A DNA stretch of 64,000 nt from Annulohypoxylon bovei var. microspora (lineage: Eukaryota > Ascomycota > Sordariomycetes > Xylariales > Hypoxylaceae), in contig MU405257.1 of assembly GCA_022836615.1 (NCBI GenBank), positions 205,950-269,949 on the forward strand. Reading direction: 5' to 3'. Within the stretch, counting starts at the first letter, position 1, and each line of letters opens with the position of its first letter. The position numbers and the translations under genes were made by a program. Under the pieces are notes generated by a model. That model was not told where the DNA came from. It saw only the letters and a list, made by a program, of their open reading frames with translations, and made no database searches. This document shows positions 35,600 through 46,701 of the stretch, one piece after another.

Positions 35600-36847
35600 C
35601 TACACGATCTTAATAACCAACTTCCCAATGCCCCCCTTCCCCGTAACCACCATCTGCGCCTCCCTCCTCAGCGCCTCGATATCCTCCAGCGGCACCACCC
35701 GCGGCACAGCCTTGACCTTCCCCGCGGCCACGAGCTCGCCCGCGCGCTCGAAGTCCTCGCGCACCTCGATGTTGCCGGAGTGGAACCCGTGGCGGACGCG
35801 CGTGCCGCGCAGCCGCCACGCGTAGTACCACTGCGCGAGCGCCAAGAACCAGTACACGAAGAACGGCAGCGACGGCAGCATCGGGGGGCCTTCCTTGCCC
35901 CCGCGCATCAGCCCCGGCGACGGCACGCTCGCGATCGACGCCACGACGCCGGTGTCCTTCTTCGCCAGCGCGAACGTGCTCGTCACCGTCCACTGCGTGT
36001 TGTACACGAGGTCGACGGACCCCGCGGGGATCGCGTCCGTCAGGTTGGGATACTGCGTGTAGTCGACGACCTGGTCGACGAGCCCCGGGAGGTGCCGCTC
36101 GACGAGCGGGACCTTGGCCGTCGACACCGTCGTGATCAGCCGGCCGACGCCGTACACGTTCTTCAGCACCTGGATGGCGGCGGAGCCCGTGGCGCTCAGG
36201 CCGCCCGAGACGAACACGGTCTTGCCCTCGAGGCCGCCGGTGACGCCGTTCTGCCGCATGAGCCGCAGCCCCATCTCGACGGTCTGGATCGTCGTCACCA
36301 CGTTCGTCAGGTTGCAGGCCTCGGCGAAGTCGGCGCCGGCCGGCTTGAGCAGCGTCAGGTTCTCGCGCGCCACCGCGTACTCCGAGCTGAAGCCGTGCGC
36401 GGCTAGCATGTTCATGGGCCGCCCCTTCGCGAACGCAAACACGGCGTCGCCCGGCTTGAAGTTGGTGACGCCGGAGCCGACTTTGACGACGACGCCGGCG
36501 GCTTCGAAGCCGATTTTGTGAGGGAACCTGGGATAGGAAAGTTTAGTTAGTTTTGAATCCTTTCATCCCTTCTCCCTCCCTCTTCCATTTTCTGTTCTAG
36601 CCTTCTAGGTAGGTGATTATGATTGGAAGTAAATGGTAAAAACGAACTTTACTTTTCCGAGTATATACTTCCCATCCCCTCTTGCGAGCTGCGTGTCGCC
36701 TGTTGATATGCCGGCGGCGTGGACCTTGATCAACAGCTCCTTAGGGTCATTGATCGTCGGCAGCGGCATGTCGGCGACCTCCCATCCAGTCGGGTAGCAG
36801 TACTTGGGCGCCACGAGGGAGCGCATCGTTTTTGGTAGTGTTGTCAT
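35600..36847 (-). CDS. MDR-superfamily (zinc-type alcohol dehydrogenase-like) NAD(P)H oxidoreductase
   Basis: A 368-residue medium-chain dehydrogenase/reductase of the quinone-oxidoreductase type. Two exons: 36847-36669 and 36527-35600. The 141-nt intron uses a GTATAT donor, an ACTAACTAAAC branch and a CAG acceptor in phase 2, giving ARGDGKFPHKIGFEAAG, the expected family sequence. Using the next GT as donor breaks the frame. The GroES-like catalytic domain occupies residues 20-130 (ISTGDTQLARG, GFEAAGVVVKVGSGV, PGDAVFAF). The Rossmann domain carries the nucleotide loop GGLSATGSAA at residue 167. The C-terminus KGGIGKLVIKIV is typical. No zinc-binding Cys cluster is visible, so it is probably zinc-independent. 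The substrate is unknown. An in-frame extension of 54 codons upstream is considered leader. Third-position GC is very high. Confidence 0.85.
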
Positions 36848-37828
36848 AGTTCTGCGTTTTGTCTTCTCGTGTTCAATTCGGTATATGTAAACCGATTCAA
36901 AGATACTCGGGGTGTAACTTGTGGATAGTCCTGGCCTTACAGGTAGAGTTTCTCGAACAGACGGCTGGGTAAGGAGTCGTGAGTAATGTGAGAAAATAAT
37001 GAGAATCAAAGGGAGAATGTACAGAATTATATAACTTACCTAGGTAGTCTACAGAGGCTCCAATGGACGCGTCGTCACTTAAATATATATAAATAGCCTC
37101 ACCGGTGCTGAATCCTCATACTCGGCGACCTTCGGCGGCGGCCCCGCCGAACCCGCCGAATCCTCCGCCGAACCGAGTCCTTGAATTTGATTTGTAACGG
37201 CATGTTCTAGAATATCGTGATTTTAAGAATCGGCATGATTATATACCTATTCTCAAGAATCTATTGCGAAACTACTTTACTAATAAATTAGAGGCAGAAG
37301 AGTTGTTATTATGGTCTAGTGTTCGTTATGAGTATCATCTTCAGGGGTTCATACGTAGTGAAATCCTTCCTACCTAATTTCCTAATTACAGAATAGTCAT
37401 CACTGAATATCCATATTAGTATACCTGAACGGAGGGGAGTCATGTCCATTATAATTGCGTTTTCATTGCCATAACATCATGCATATAAGTGCCTATGCTA
37501 CCTGAATTCGTAACTGCTGGTATCAAACTTGGAAGAACCCCCAGCAGCCGGCTGTAGACGACCAAGACAGACTCAAGTAGAAAAACGTTGGGTTCCAACA
37601 CCCCTTGCCAACCAGTTCCCTATTCCATCGACACATATCTTTCATAAGCCTCAGTAACGCAGTAGCAGGAGTAAACACCTAAAACCTCGCAGAACACCGT
37701 TTGTTCCCCTTTCCCGTGAACCGTGCGTCCTACCCCTCCTCACTTCGTTATATCTCTCGTTTCAAAAATATTCATCCTAAAGCACCAAATCTTGGCGCAG
37801 ATCCTCTGAGAGGCACCTGTTCTGTGAC
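36848..37828 (-). other. Intergenic region with promoter of the MDR oxidoreductase
   Basis: A 1-kb gap. It contains the MDR promoter (proximal end at 36848) and the 3' UTR of the IQGAP gene. An AT-rich TATA-like run at 37080-37094 lies about 240 bp upstream of the MDR ATG. The motif cluster just beyond is listed separately. An in-frame leader open frame runs to 37009. No gene is supportable. Confidence 0.5.
37131..37172 (-). promoter_or_regulatory. Cluster of TTCGGCGG/CCGCCGAA motifs upstream of the MDR gene
   Basis: TTCGGCGG (37131-37138) and CCGCCGAA (37144-37151) form a perfect inverted repeat with a 5-bp spacer. Two further direct copies of CCGCCGAA follow at 37153-37160 and 37165-37172. 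Four copies of an 8-mer in 42 bp is far beyond chance in this AT-balanced context. The CGG triplets in inverted arrangement fit a Zn(II)2Cys6-type regulator. That is inference, and no specific factor is recognised. The cluster lies about 285 bp upstream of the oxidoreductase ATG. Confidence 0.6.
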
Positions 37829-40800
37829 TTATTGGGTCCGGTAGAACTTCTTGTACAGCAGATGCAGCAGAAGATTGACGTTGAGTTTTAAGTTGCCCTC
37901 GAACACGTTCATGAACTGATGGGACTCAAACTGCGCCTGTAGAAGATCTTCGATCGGTATAAGGGCGCTCGCACCCGGAATCTGGATGTGGCCACGGCTG
38001 CCTTCGACGTTGAATACGCCCACCTCGTCGCACGATATTGTGAGGTTAATATTGCTCCAATCCCTCTCGGAGACACCTTGCCACGCTACAACAACACCCT
38101 TCTCGGCAAGAGCGCGTACACTATACTTGAAAGAGCCAAACTTAGGAACTCGACCAGAACGCTCAAGCTCTCGCTGGTGGTTGTACTGCTTGGTAAAAGG
38201 GAGGAGGAATCGCTTTTTCCTATTTTTCATATTGTTAGCTTCAAGTCATGAAAGACTAGATACGGATTACGTTACCCTTTGTTCTTCTGCAGCGTAGCCA
38301 TGGCCTGCTCGATGTAATCATCGTAGCTCTTGCGCTGCTGTTCCAGGTACTTGGCTTTCTCGTGCAGATTTCCGAGGGTCAGCCGCACTCCTTCCAACTC
38401 TCGCTGGCGCTGTATTCTGCGGCGACTCTTCGTGCGGATGTCGAGCGCAATGGCGTTTAGGATGTCTTGGTAGTAATTCTTCTTCGTAATGCGCCCCATA
38501 TGTTCTAGGTGCATGATATTCTCTAGCGCATTTCGCTTCATGTCGTAGTATGACATTCGTGTTACGTCGACCATGTTGACATCCGAGTACGCTCCCTTGG
38601 TATTGCTGCTAGATGCAAAGTCATCTCGCAGAAGCATTTGCCATTTTATCTCGTCTTCTTGGGTAGGTGGACGGACGAGAATTTGAAGGAGATCGGCACC
38701 CGTCTGCACACGAATAATGTACAAGATACAGCGCTTGGTCTCCATAAACAGAGCTTTGACATCGGCTTCCGGATCTTCGACATCGTGAATTTTCGGGGTA
38801 AGGAACATCTGGATGTCTGATGAACTTGCCGCGTTCATTTCATTCTCATTGCTCTTTGCGCTCCCCAGATCTTGTAAGATCTCGCGAAGTACGTCGTCGC
38901 GGTTAGGGCAGACAGCCGGCATCTCGTTCACGACAAGGGAATGAATGGCAAAGATATCCGTCATCTTGATATACAGAGTCGGCCTGTTCTTGGCGTAGAG
39001 GTCGTTGAATTCGTCGATGTCAAAAGTGCTCTCAGCATCGGCAACAGAAATCAGGTTAGTGGTAATGCTGTTAAGTCGCTCCATCGACTCTCCTATAAAG
39101 GCATTGAGAGGTTGTAGGTAAATATTCTCGCCGCCGAATGGACGACCTGACGCGATCTGACCTAGAACCTTGGCAACCTCGCTCAAGTTGCGCTTTTGGA
39201 GAGGGCTCAGAGTCTTCTCAATAACACCAACCTGTTCGGGATTGACTAACGCCGGCTGGAGGTAAAAACGCCAGACCCAGTTTCCGACAATTTGGAGAAT
39301 GTGATGCTGAGGCTCGCGCTGGAAACGTTGGCACAGCGCCTCAAACATCTGTTGGCAGATAAAGCGTAGGCCATAAGGCATTCGGGGTAGTAGATCCTCC
39401 AAGGCGAGGAAGAATTGGTCCGAGATCTCTCTGAGGTCTCGAAGGTGGTCGATGAATAACTCGCGCGTCTCCGGGTCTTTAATCGCCAGATCTCGGGTTA
39501 TGTCGAGCGGTCTCCGACTGGGTCGCCCGGTACGAAGCTCTTCGTTGTTGATCGCAGATCGGTATATTTGCATCGGGTCGCTCTCTAGATCTAAAGCAGG
39601 ATCCTCGATGATGTTGTCTCGTATTAATGGACCGAGTAGATCTCGGAGATACTTCCTATCCCGCGGTGATCGAGAATAGTTGCTTAGGAGCTTCGACCAG
39701 AAAAAGTTGCCACGGAGATATTCTTGGATGGAAGCGCAAGTTTCAACCTCTTCTCGAATTGACCTCGTGATGAGCTTCAGTAAGTAATACTCTTCTCTCC
39801 TCTTTTGCGCATATCCGAAGAGCCCCATCATAAGAAGCTCAATGCGCTTGCACTCCTTTTCAGCTGTGCTTAATTCTCGGAATCTTCTGAAGAGTCGTGC
39901 TAGGTACTGCGGCTGGGTTTGGAGATTAAAGAACAGTTGCTGGTAAGATTCCAACTTCTTTCTCGAGCTCTTATTTAAGGCCTTCAAGTCGAACTGGTTA
40001 GAAGATGCGATAGAGGCGTTAGCCAGAATGTTGCTAGTGTGTCCGCCAAAGGTATTTTGGTGTCGCACGACTTCATCAAGTGTGATCTTGTTCTTCACCA
40101 AGAGGGCAATCTTGATATCTAGTTGATCAATGTACTGCTCGAGCATTTCATTCTGCCTGACTTGTTGGACAACCGTCTTTCGCAATCTCTCGAACTCGAT
40201 CTCCTCGTTGAAGTCGAAATCGCTGTCGTTGAGCAAATGTACGAAATTCTTCACGGCACCGACAGGGGGGTTCTTTCCGGTCGTGAGACTTTTGTATGCT
40301 TCGCCTTGAAGCTTGCCGCGGACGAAGCTCTGTATCTTGACTACCTTCTGCATGTTTTCTTCGAAATGCTTTTTCTTAGCCGCGAACTGCTGTCGAACAA
40401 TAAAGCCTCTAGCGAAGGCTTGTAGCTCAACTATAGACTCCTCATACTCGTCGAGTTCGCCCAGCATCATGCCGACATCGTTACGTAGAAGCATGGCTCG
40501 AGCAAGTGCCTGCAGCTCGATAACTTCAGCTTCATGGGACTTGAGCTCGTCGAGGAGTAAATGGTGCTGTTCCCTAGATAGACACCCGCGGATCCTAGCT
40601 TGGAGATCTACGATGCTTGCCGTGTTACTTTCGAGAGAGTCGAGATCAGCGGCTATTCGCTGTCGTTCAAGCATGCCTCGGACTAGCGACTGGAGTTCAA
40701 TTATCGAGGGTTCATTTTCGTTCAAAGCGTCAAGCTTGTCGGTAATGCCCCGACGTACGGCTGCAGCTCGGATATGAGATTGTAACATCCCAATGTCGGG

Positions 40801-42927
40801 AGTGTGTTGCGCAAGCTCGGCTTTGGTTGCCTCGACATTTTGTCGCAGCAGATTTCCACGGCAAAATGCTTGAATCGACTCCCACTTGGGCCCGAAGCTT
40901 GCGAGTGCTTCTTGTTGCCGATGGATCTGGTTTCTTGTTAGCATGGCCCTGGCAGCAGCCTGTAAGCCAGTAATGGCCTCGGTCTCTTCGCCGAGGAGGT
41001 AAAGATCCTGTCCGACTCTTTCTCTTGCCAACATGCCTCGTATCGCGGACTGAAGCTTTAATACGGGACCAGTCATGCGGCTCGTCTCCTGCTGCTGGGC
41101 ATCAAATTTCTCGCGCGCCAGATAGCCTCGGAACATAGCCTGAATACTTCTCACAGGTCCATCCGCTCGTGATAGTTGAGATTTTGTTTCTCGTACCTCG
41201 TCACGGACTTTCATAGCCCGTATTAAACTCTGGAGTTTTGTGATATCTTTCTCCTTGCTCTTCCAGAAATTCTCTCTATTCGCCATCTTATCTCGGACCA
41301 TGAATCCGCGGGCCGCGCTCTGGAGGTTGACGGCGAATTTTCGCATCTCAAGTCTATAGCCCATAACTTGACGAGTGAAATCCCCGCGGATGCGCGCCTG
41401 GAGGTCGACGAGCCACTCTTCCGAGTCCCAAAGATTCTGCATGACATCACCAAGTCGCATTCGAAGTATGGCACCTCGCATCTGCGCTTGAATATCGATG
41501 ATAGCGGCTTCGTTCTCGGACAGCTCACGGTCGATCCGTTCCTCTTCGGTCTCCTCGGGTTCAGGCTCCGGTTCTACGCCAAAATCGGCGCCCATATTTC
41601 CAAAGGTGGGCATGTTGATGCCGAGCTTGTCCAGGCCCTTCTGCATAGCCTCGAGTTCATGGTGCTCGAACTCTAGCTGACCAACTAGGTTGCCTATCCT
41701 GAAGTCTACTATGCCCTTGCGGAATAGAAGCCAACTTAGGGCGTGTATGCAGTATATGACCTTAGGGATGTTCTTCTTCTCGTAGAGATCAATAAGCTCA
41801 AATCGGAAGAGATCGGGCAGCTCGACTTGGTCTAGGTATCGGAAGAAGGTAGCAACATTATCCCAGTGTCGTGCTTGGAGTCGTGGATGTCGGAAGATAC
41901 GGGGTCGTCGAGTCGGATTCAGTGCTTCGACCACCTCGGCTAGGGTAACACCATCTCTCAATGCTTCTTCTAGTTCGACAATCGGTGGGATCTGGGTATG
42001 AATAACATCTTCGATCCATTCCTTGGCTTCACCAATGTGACATAGATACTCGTACGCTTGGAGAAATTGTCTCTGCTTGTCCATCCAGTTTCGTCCCTCG
42101 AAACCATAGCGATCACCGCGCATGCCACTCCTAGAGCCATTCGCATTGCCTGCTCGCTGTAGTTTTCGTCGGCCGCGTAGACCAACCACCTCTTGGGCCG
42201 GGGAAGTGATGGCAAACTCATTAGTAGAACTATCTTGAGCTAGCTTGGATAGGGTGCGTAATTGGTTTGTGGAAGATTTGCCTAGCTGCTGCAAGTCAGG
42301 AGCAACAAAGGTGGAATGATGGACCAAAGCGGTGGGAGAGTGCAGCAAGGGACTAGATGCACTTGGGCGAAAGGAATCAGATCGAGTGAGGACCATTGAG
42401 TTAGGTCGAGCATTTGGTGATTTGCTTAAAGGGCTTGTAGGAGTAGGAGTAGGAGAAGTTCTTTCTTCTGATATTGAAAGCCTGCTTATATCAACACTTT
42501 GTCCGCGGTCATGGCGTTCGCGACGTGGAGGTGTTTTGTCTAGGGCTGGACTCGGCCCCGGTCCCGGTCCTGAGGCAGGTGGCGGCGGAAGGGGACGTAA
42601 AGATTGTCTAGCCAGATTGTACATGTTTTCGGGATTTGTCTTAGGTTCATCATATACACTTGACCGTCTCGGAGGAGGAGGAGGAGGCTGTCGATTTACA
42701 GCCTCGCTTTTACCACGTTTGTGCGCCAGAGTTGATGCGCCGTACCCGTTCGAGGTCACAGACGAAGCTGCGCTAGGCGGACCGAGGTCATATGGATCGG
42801 AATTGAAAGAATTATTGGAATAACCGGAAGATGCAGAAGAAGCGGTGGATAATTGACGGTTGACAGAACCGACAGTTGTGTAGTCAACAGTGTATGACTG
42901 GCGGAGAGGATGAGGTCTGTACGACAT
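37829..42927 (-). CDS. rng2: IQGAP-family Ras GTPase-activating-like protein (Rng2-type)
   Basis: A scaffold for the cytokinetic actomyosin ring and septation, 1680 residues. Two exons, 42927-38276 and 38219-37829. The 56-nt intron (GTAACG donor, GCTAACA branch, TAG) is phase 2 and gives NKGKKRFLLPF. Residues 1-260 are a Ser/Pro-rich disordered region with polyproline. The calponin-homology domain is at about 290-400 (CHIGEAKEWIEDVI, LRDGVTLAEVVEALNP, HWDNVATFFRYLDQV). It is followed by about fourteen IQ-like repeats (LQARIRGDFTRQ, IQAMFRGYLARE, LQSAIRGMLARE). A coiled stretch leads to the RasGAP-like domain at about 1030-1330 (YLRGNFFWSKLLSNYSR, GLRFICQQMFEALCQRF). The RasGAP C-terminal domain spans about 1490-1680. 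The family's GAP domain lacks GAP activity and binds Cdc42-type GTPases. Domain order and length are complete. Confidence 0.95.
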
Positions 42928-44124
42928 CTCGACAACGGAATCTATATGCGATGATGATGGTGCTCTTCGTCAAGTTGATTAATTCCGCCGTCCAATATTG
43001 AAGTCTGCATCACAGCTACCCGAGCTGAGGTATATTTCAAAAAGAGTTAAACTGTGTCAAACTGTGCCAAAGTGCGGTCGAATGGTTGTAAGTCGTATGT
43101 ATTATTTATTGTAAACAGTGTGAGCGATACTGGGTAGGCGGTGACCTGAATTGTTTGTCGGCAATTATTATTATCCACTCGTATCCATTCAATGTGAAGA
43201 ATTGTAACTGTATCGATGGTTGATGGTTGATGGTCGATGGTCGATGGTGGCAGGTAGAAAAGAATAGGTAGAATGTCAACAAGAAAACATGTCTCGTAAA
43301 CGTAACACAATATTGGTTGCTCGGATCCTAGAAAAGAAAAAAGTGCGCGCTCTCAGCGCACTCATACAATTCAAAGCAACACCCAGAAATAAAGGAATGG
43401 CGATGTAGCCGTTGATGTTATCGGAAAAGGTTAACGTTGAAGGTTAACATTCGTGTTTGTAACGGTCAAAGAAAGTTTGGCCTTGCTCAGCCTTATTTCT
43501 TGATTGTTCTTTTTCTTTGGGAGTGACGGAGCTTAGTTGAACTCAAAAACCGACCGACAGTTATTCTGTTTTTGGAAGTTTGTTTATTTATCTGGGTGGG
43601 GAGCAACCGGGACCCGGGTGGCATTGAAGGTGCCCCTCACTAATCAATCACACCACCGCCACAGACAAACCTTGGAATCACCCTTGCAACCTTACTTAAT
43701 TAGATGTGGGGATAGATTTCGAGGTCAAGCCACACAAAAAAAAATTCATTTGAAACGATAAGCTAAGATAAAGAGGATGAAAGTTCAAAGGTCCACTATC
43801 ATTGGCTCTACAAAAGTTAAATCTGCCCAGTGTTAATAAGATACATGCTTCCAATACTTTAAAAACTCTAAATGGTAGGTCACGAATTAACAAAGTTGCC
43901 CCGCACATTTGGTCTCTGCAGGGTCCCCGCAGGTGAACACAAAAGTTTTTGGTGAAGGCGACTACGATCTTTTTTCTCTTCCTTTTTTTTATTCGGGAAG
44001 AAGAATACTGTTCACCTCGTCGACAGGTCAATTTCATATTTCGACGCTTTCTTCGACCTCGATTCCTTTAGCAATTAGTTATTAGCTATCCATTTAGCAC
44101 AATTCCTTAATTTCTTCAGTCAAA
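42928..44124. promoter_or_regulatory. Divergent promoter of IQGAP and IMP dehydrogenase genes
   Basis: 1.2 kb separate the two start codons. A 7-bp near-perfect tandem (atggttg/atggtcg, five units) is at 43215-43249. AT-rich and T-rich blocks precede the IMPDH start (43970-43995). Short open frames in the gap show no resemblance. Confidence 0.5.
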
Positions 44125-46039
44125 ATGCCGTCTCTCAATGGAACAACTTCCGTTAACGGTAGCACCCAGTTCCTCAACTACCAAACTGCAGTAGAGGCCC
44201 TGAACGATTATCCCTCTCGTGATGGCCTTGGCATTGAGGATCTCATCGATACTAAGCAGCGTGGCGGCTTAACGTACAATGATTTCCTAATCCTGCCCGG
44301 CTACATTGGCTTCCCTGCTTCTGAAGTTGCGCTCGACTCTCCCATTACCAAGAGAATCACACTGAAGACTCCCTTCGTCTCTTCTCCCATGGACACAGTC
44401 ACTGAGCATGAGATGGCCATTCACATGGCACTGCAGGGTGGTCTTGGTGTCATTCACCACAACTGCTCACCAGATGCTCAGGCCGATATGATCCGCAAGG
44501 TCAAGCGATACGAGAACGGCTTCATTGTCGATCCCGTTGTCATCAGCAAGGAGACCACTGTTGAAGAAGCCAAGGCACTCAAGGAGAAATGGGGCTTTGG
44601 CGGTTTCCCCGTAACTGGTAAGTTTATCTCATACATCATTCTTCTTTATACGCCATTCTCTTGCCCAGTTCTATTGCCCATATCCTCCATTGGACTCTCT
44701 CCATTGGACTGGCAAAAACTGCAAAACTCCAAAACATCGTATGATTACAAACCTAATTTTATAACTTTCGTTCCGCCGTATAGACAGCAATGTCATGGGG
44801 ATTCAATTATGCTCTTTATGATGATGTAAACTTCACAATACTTTCAAGTTTTCAAGTTTTCATTCTTAGCTCTAGGCCTCTGCTAATCAAAGACCTGTAG
44901 AATCCGGCAAGCTTGGCTCCAAGCTTCTAGGTATCGTTACGAACCGCGATCTCCAATTTGAGGAAGGCTTCAGCCAGACAGTCGATAAGGTCATGGTGAC
45001 TGATCTTGTCACTGCTCAGCTGGGAGTCACTCTGCCCGAGGCGAATAAGATTCTCGCAAAATCCAGGAAAGGCAAGCTGCCTATCGTTGACAAGGACTTC
45101 AATCTCGTCTCCATGATTTCTCGCTCCGACTTGACCAAGAATCTACACTTCCCACTTGCATCCAAGCTTCCTGACTCTAAGCAGCTCATCTGCGCCGCTG
45201 CGATTGGTACTCGACCGGAGGACAAGATTCGCCTGCAGAAGCTCGTTGATGCGGGACTTGACATTGTTATTCTAGACAGCAGCCAAGGCAACAGCATGTT
45301 CCAGATCGACATGGTCAAGTGGATCAAAAGCGAGTACCCTGGTCTCGATGTTATCGGCGGAAACGTGGTGACTCGAGAACAGGCGGCGAACCTCATCGCT
45401 GCCGGCGTCGACGGTCTGAGAATCGGTATGGGTAGCGGAAGCGCTTGCATTACCCAAGAAGTCATGGCCGTCGGCCGTCCTCAAGCAGCTGCTGTATACT
45501 CTGTCTCGGCTTTTGCCGCGAAATTCGGAGTGCCGTGTATCGCCGACGGCGGTGTTCAAAACGTCGGTCACATCGTCAAGGGTCTCTCCCTAGGCGCATC
45601 CACGGTCATGATGGGTGGCTTGCTTGCCGGTACTACCGAGTCACCGGGCACATCGTTTGTGTCGCGGGAAGGCAAGCTCGTCAAGGCGTACCGCGGTATG
45701 GGCAGTATCGACGCTATGCAAGACAAGAAGGCTGGTGCTGGTAGCAAGAACAGCCAGGCTAGTAACGCTGGCACCGCTCGGTACTTCAGCGAAGGGGACA
45801 GCGTTCTAGTCGCCCAGGGTGTATCTGGCGCTGTGGCACACCGCGGATCCATCAACAAATTCGTGCCCTATCTTGCTGCGGGTCTCAAGCACTCGTTGCA
45901 GGATTGCGGTACGCGAAGCTTGAAAGAACTTCACGAGTGCGCGGCCAATGGTATACTCCGATTCGAGATCCGGACTGCCAGCGCGCAGCTAGAGGGTGGT
46001 GTCAACATGGAGAGCTACGAGAAGAAACTCTACGCTTAA
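44125..46039 (+). CDS. Inosine-5'-monophosphate dehydrogenase
   Basis: Oxidises IMP to XMP, the committed step of guanine nucleotide synthesis, cytosolic tetramer. 543 residues in two exons: 44125-44617 and 44901-46039. The intron is long for this genome (283 nt) with a GTAAGT donor, TGCTAATC branch and TAG acceptor in phase 1, giving GFPVTESGKLGSKLLGIV. The TIM-barrel N-terminal part is at 30-125 (NDFLILPGYIGFPASEV, FVSSPMDTVTE). The CBS pair lies at about 125-245. The catalytic loop GMGSGSACITQE carries Cys347. The flap Arg-Tyr pair is in TARYFSE, and GTTESPGTSF follows the phosphate-binding GGLLAG. The C-terminus ASAQLEGGVNMESYEKKLYA is the family ending. It is the target of mycophenolic acid. 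No obvious resistance change could be judged without an alignment. Confidence 0.96.
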
Positions 46040-46701
46040 GTGGGTCGATGGCAGGCTAATAGGCGGTCGAACCAGCTTGGACAAACAACGAAGCTACGTT
46101 GATGGTGACGGGTTCCACGAAGAGTGACGATTGGGGATCGGTTAGGACATAATGAACTTCTCAGATAGTCCTTGGTGCGGAAAACAAAAACTAAAAGTGA
46201 TACCTCTTGATAGCTTTGTATGCTTCATTATGAGCAAGTGGCTTCGTTCCACTCATAGGCGTTTTGCGGCTCCGGGGGGCAGGTCATGCCGGGCTAGACT
46301 GGAGCAAACATAGGATAGGGGGAGTTCATGTCTCATTTTCACGGGCGTACGAGGCATAAAAATGGCATCAGCTGAACGCGATGAATACAAAAGCATTTGA
46401 ATCATGATTTTTGACCTTATTTTTTTATTTCTCGGTGTAATGGCGGTGATGAGTTCCAATCTTCTATCTACCTTGAACCAAGAAATAAGAGTCTGAGTCT
46501 ATTCACTTACTTATCCCCAGATCAATGCATCCCAAGTCCTTTTCTAGATCCGTAACGCCGCCCCATGATATAATATGATGTTGTTGCCGATACCTCCCTT
46601 TCATTTGATCGCCACCTTCCTGAACAACGTATTCTCGTCGTCCCCCCGTCTTGAGAACATTAGTCACTAACATTAAGGCCATCACATCTTACATCCCGCA
46701 T
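46040..46701. other. Convergent intergenic region
   Basis: 660 bp between the IMP dehydrogenase stop (plus) and the MFS transporter stop (minus). It should contain both 3' UTRs. No other feature was recognised. Confidence 0.5.

Noticed and set aside
35534..36406. 290-codon plus-strand frame opposite the MDR gene
   Set aside because: Antisense shadow of a GC-rich coding region. It lacks recognisable domains.
36669..36847. MDR intron donor at GTAAAG (36653)
   Set aside because: It gives phase 0, incompatible with the phase-2 acceptor. The GTATAT donor restores the conserved GKFPHKIGFEAAG.
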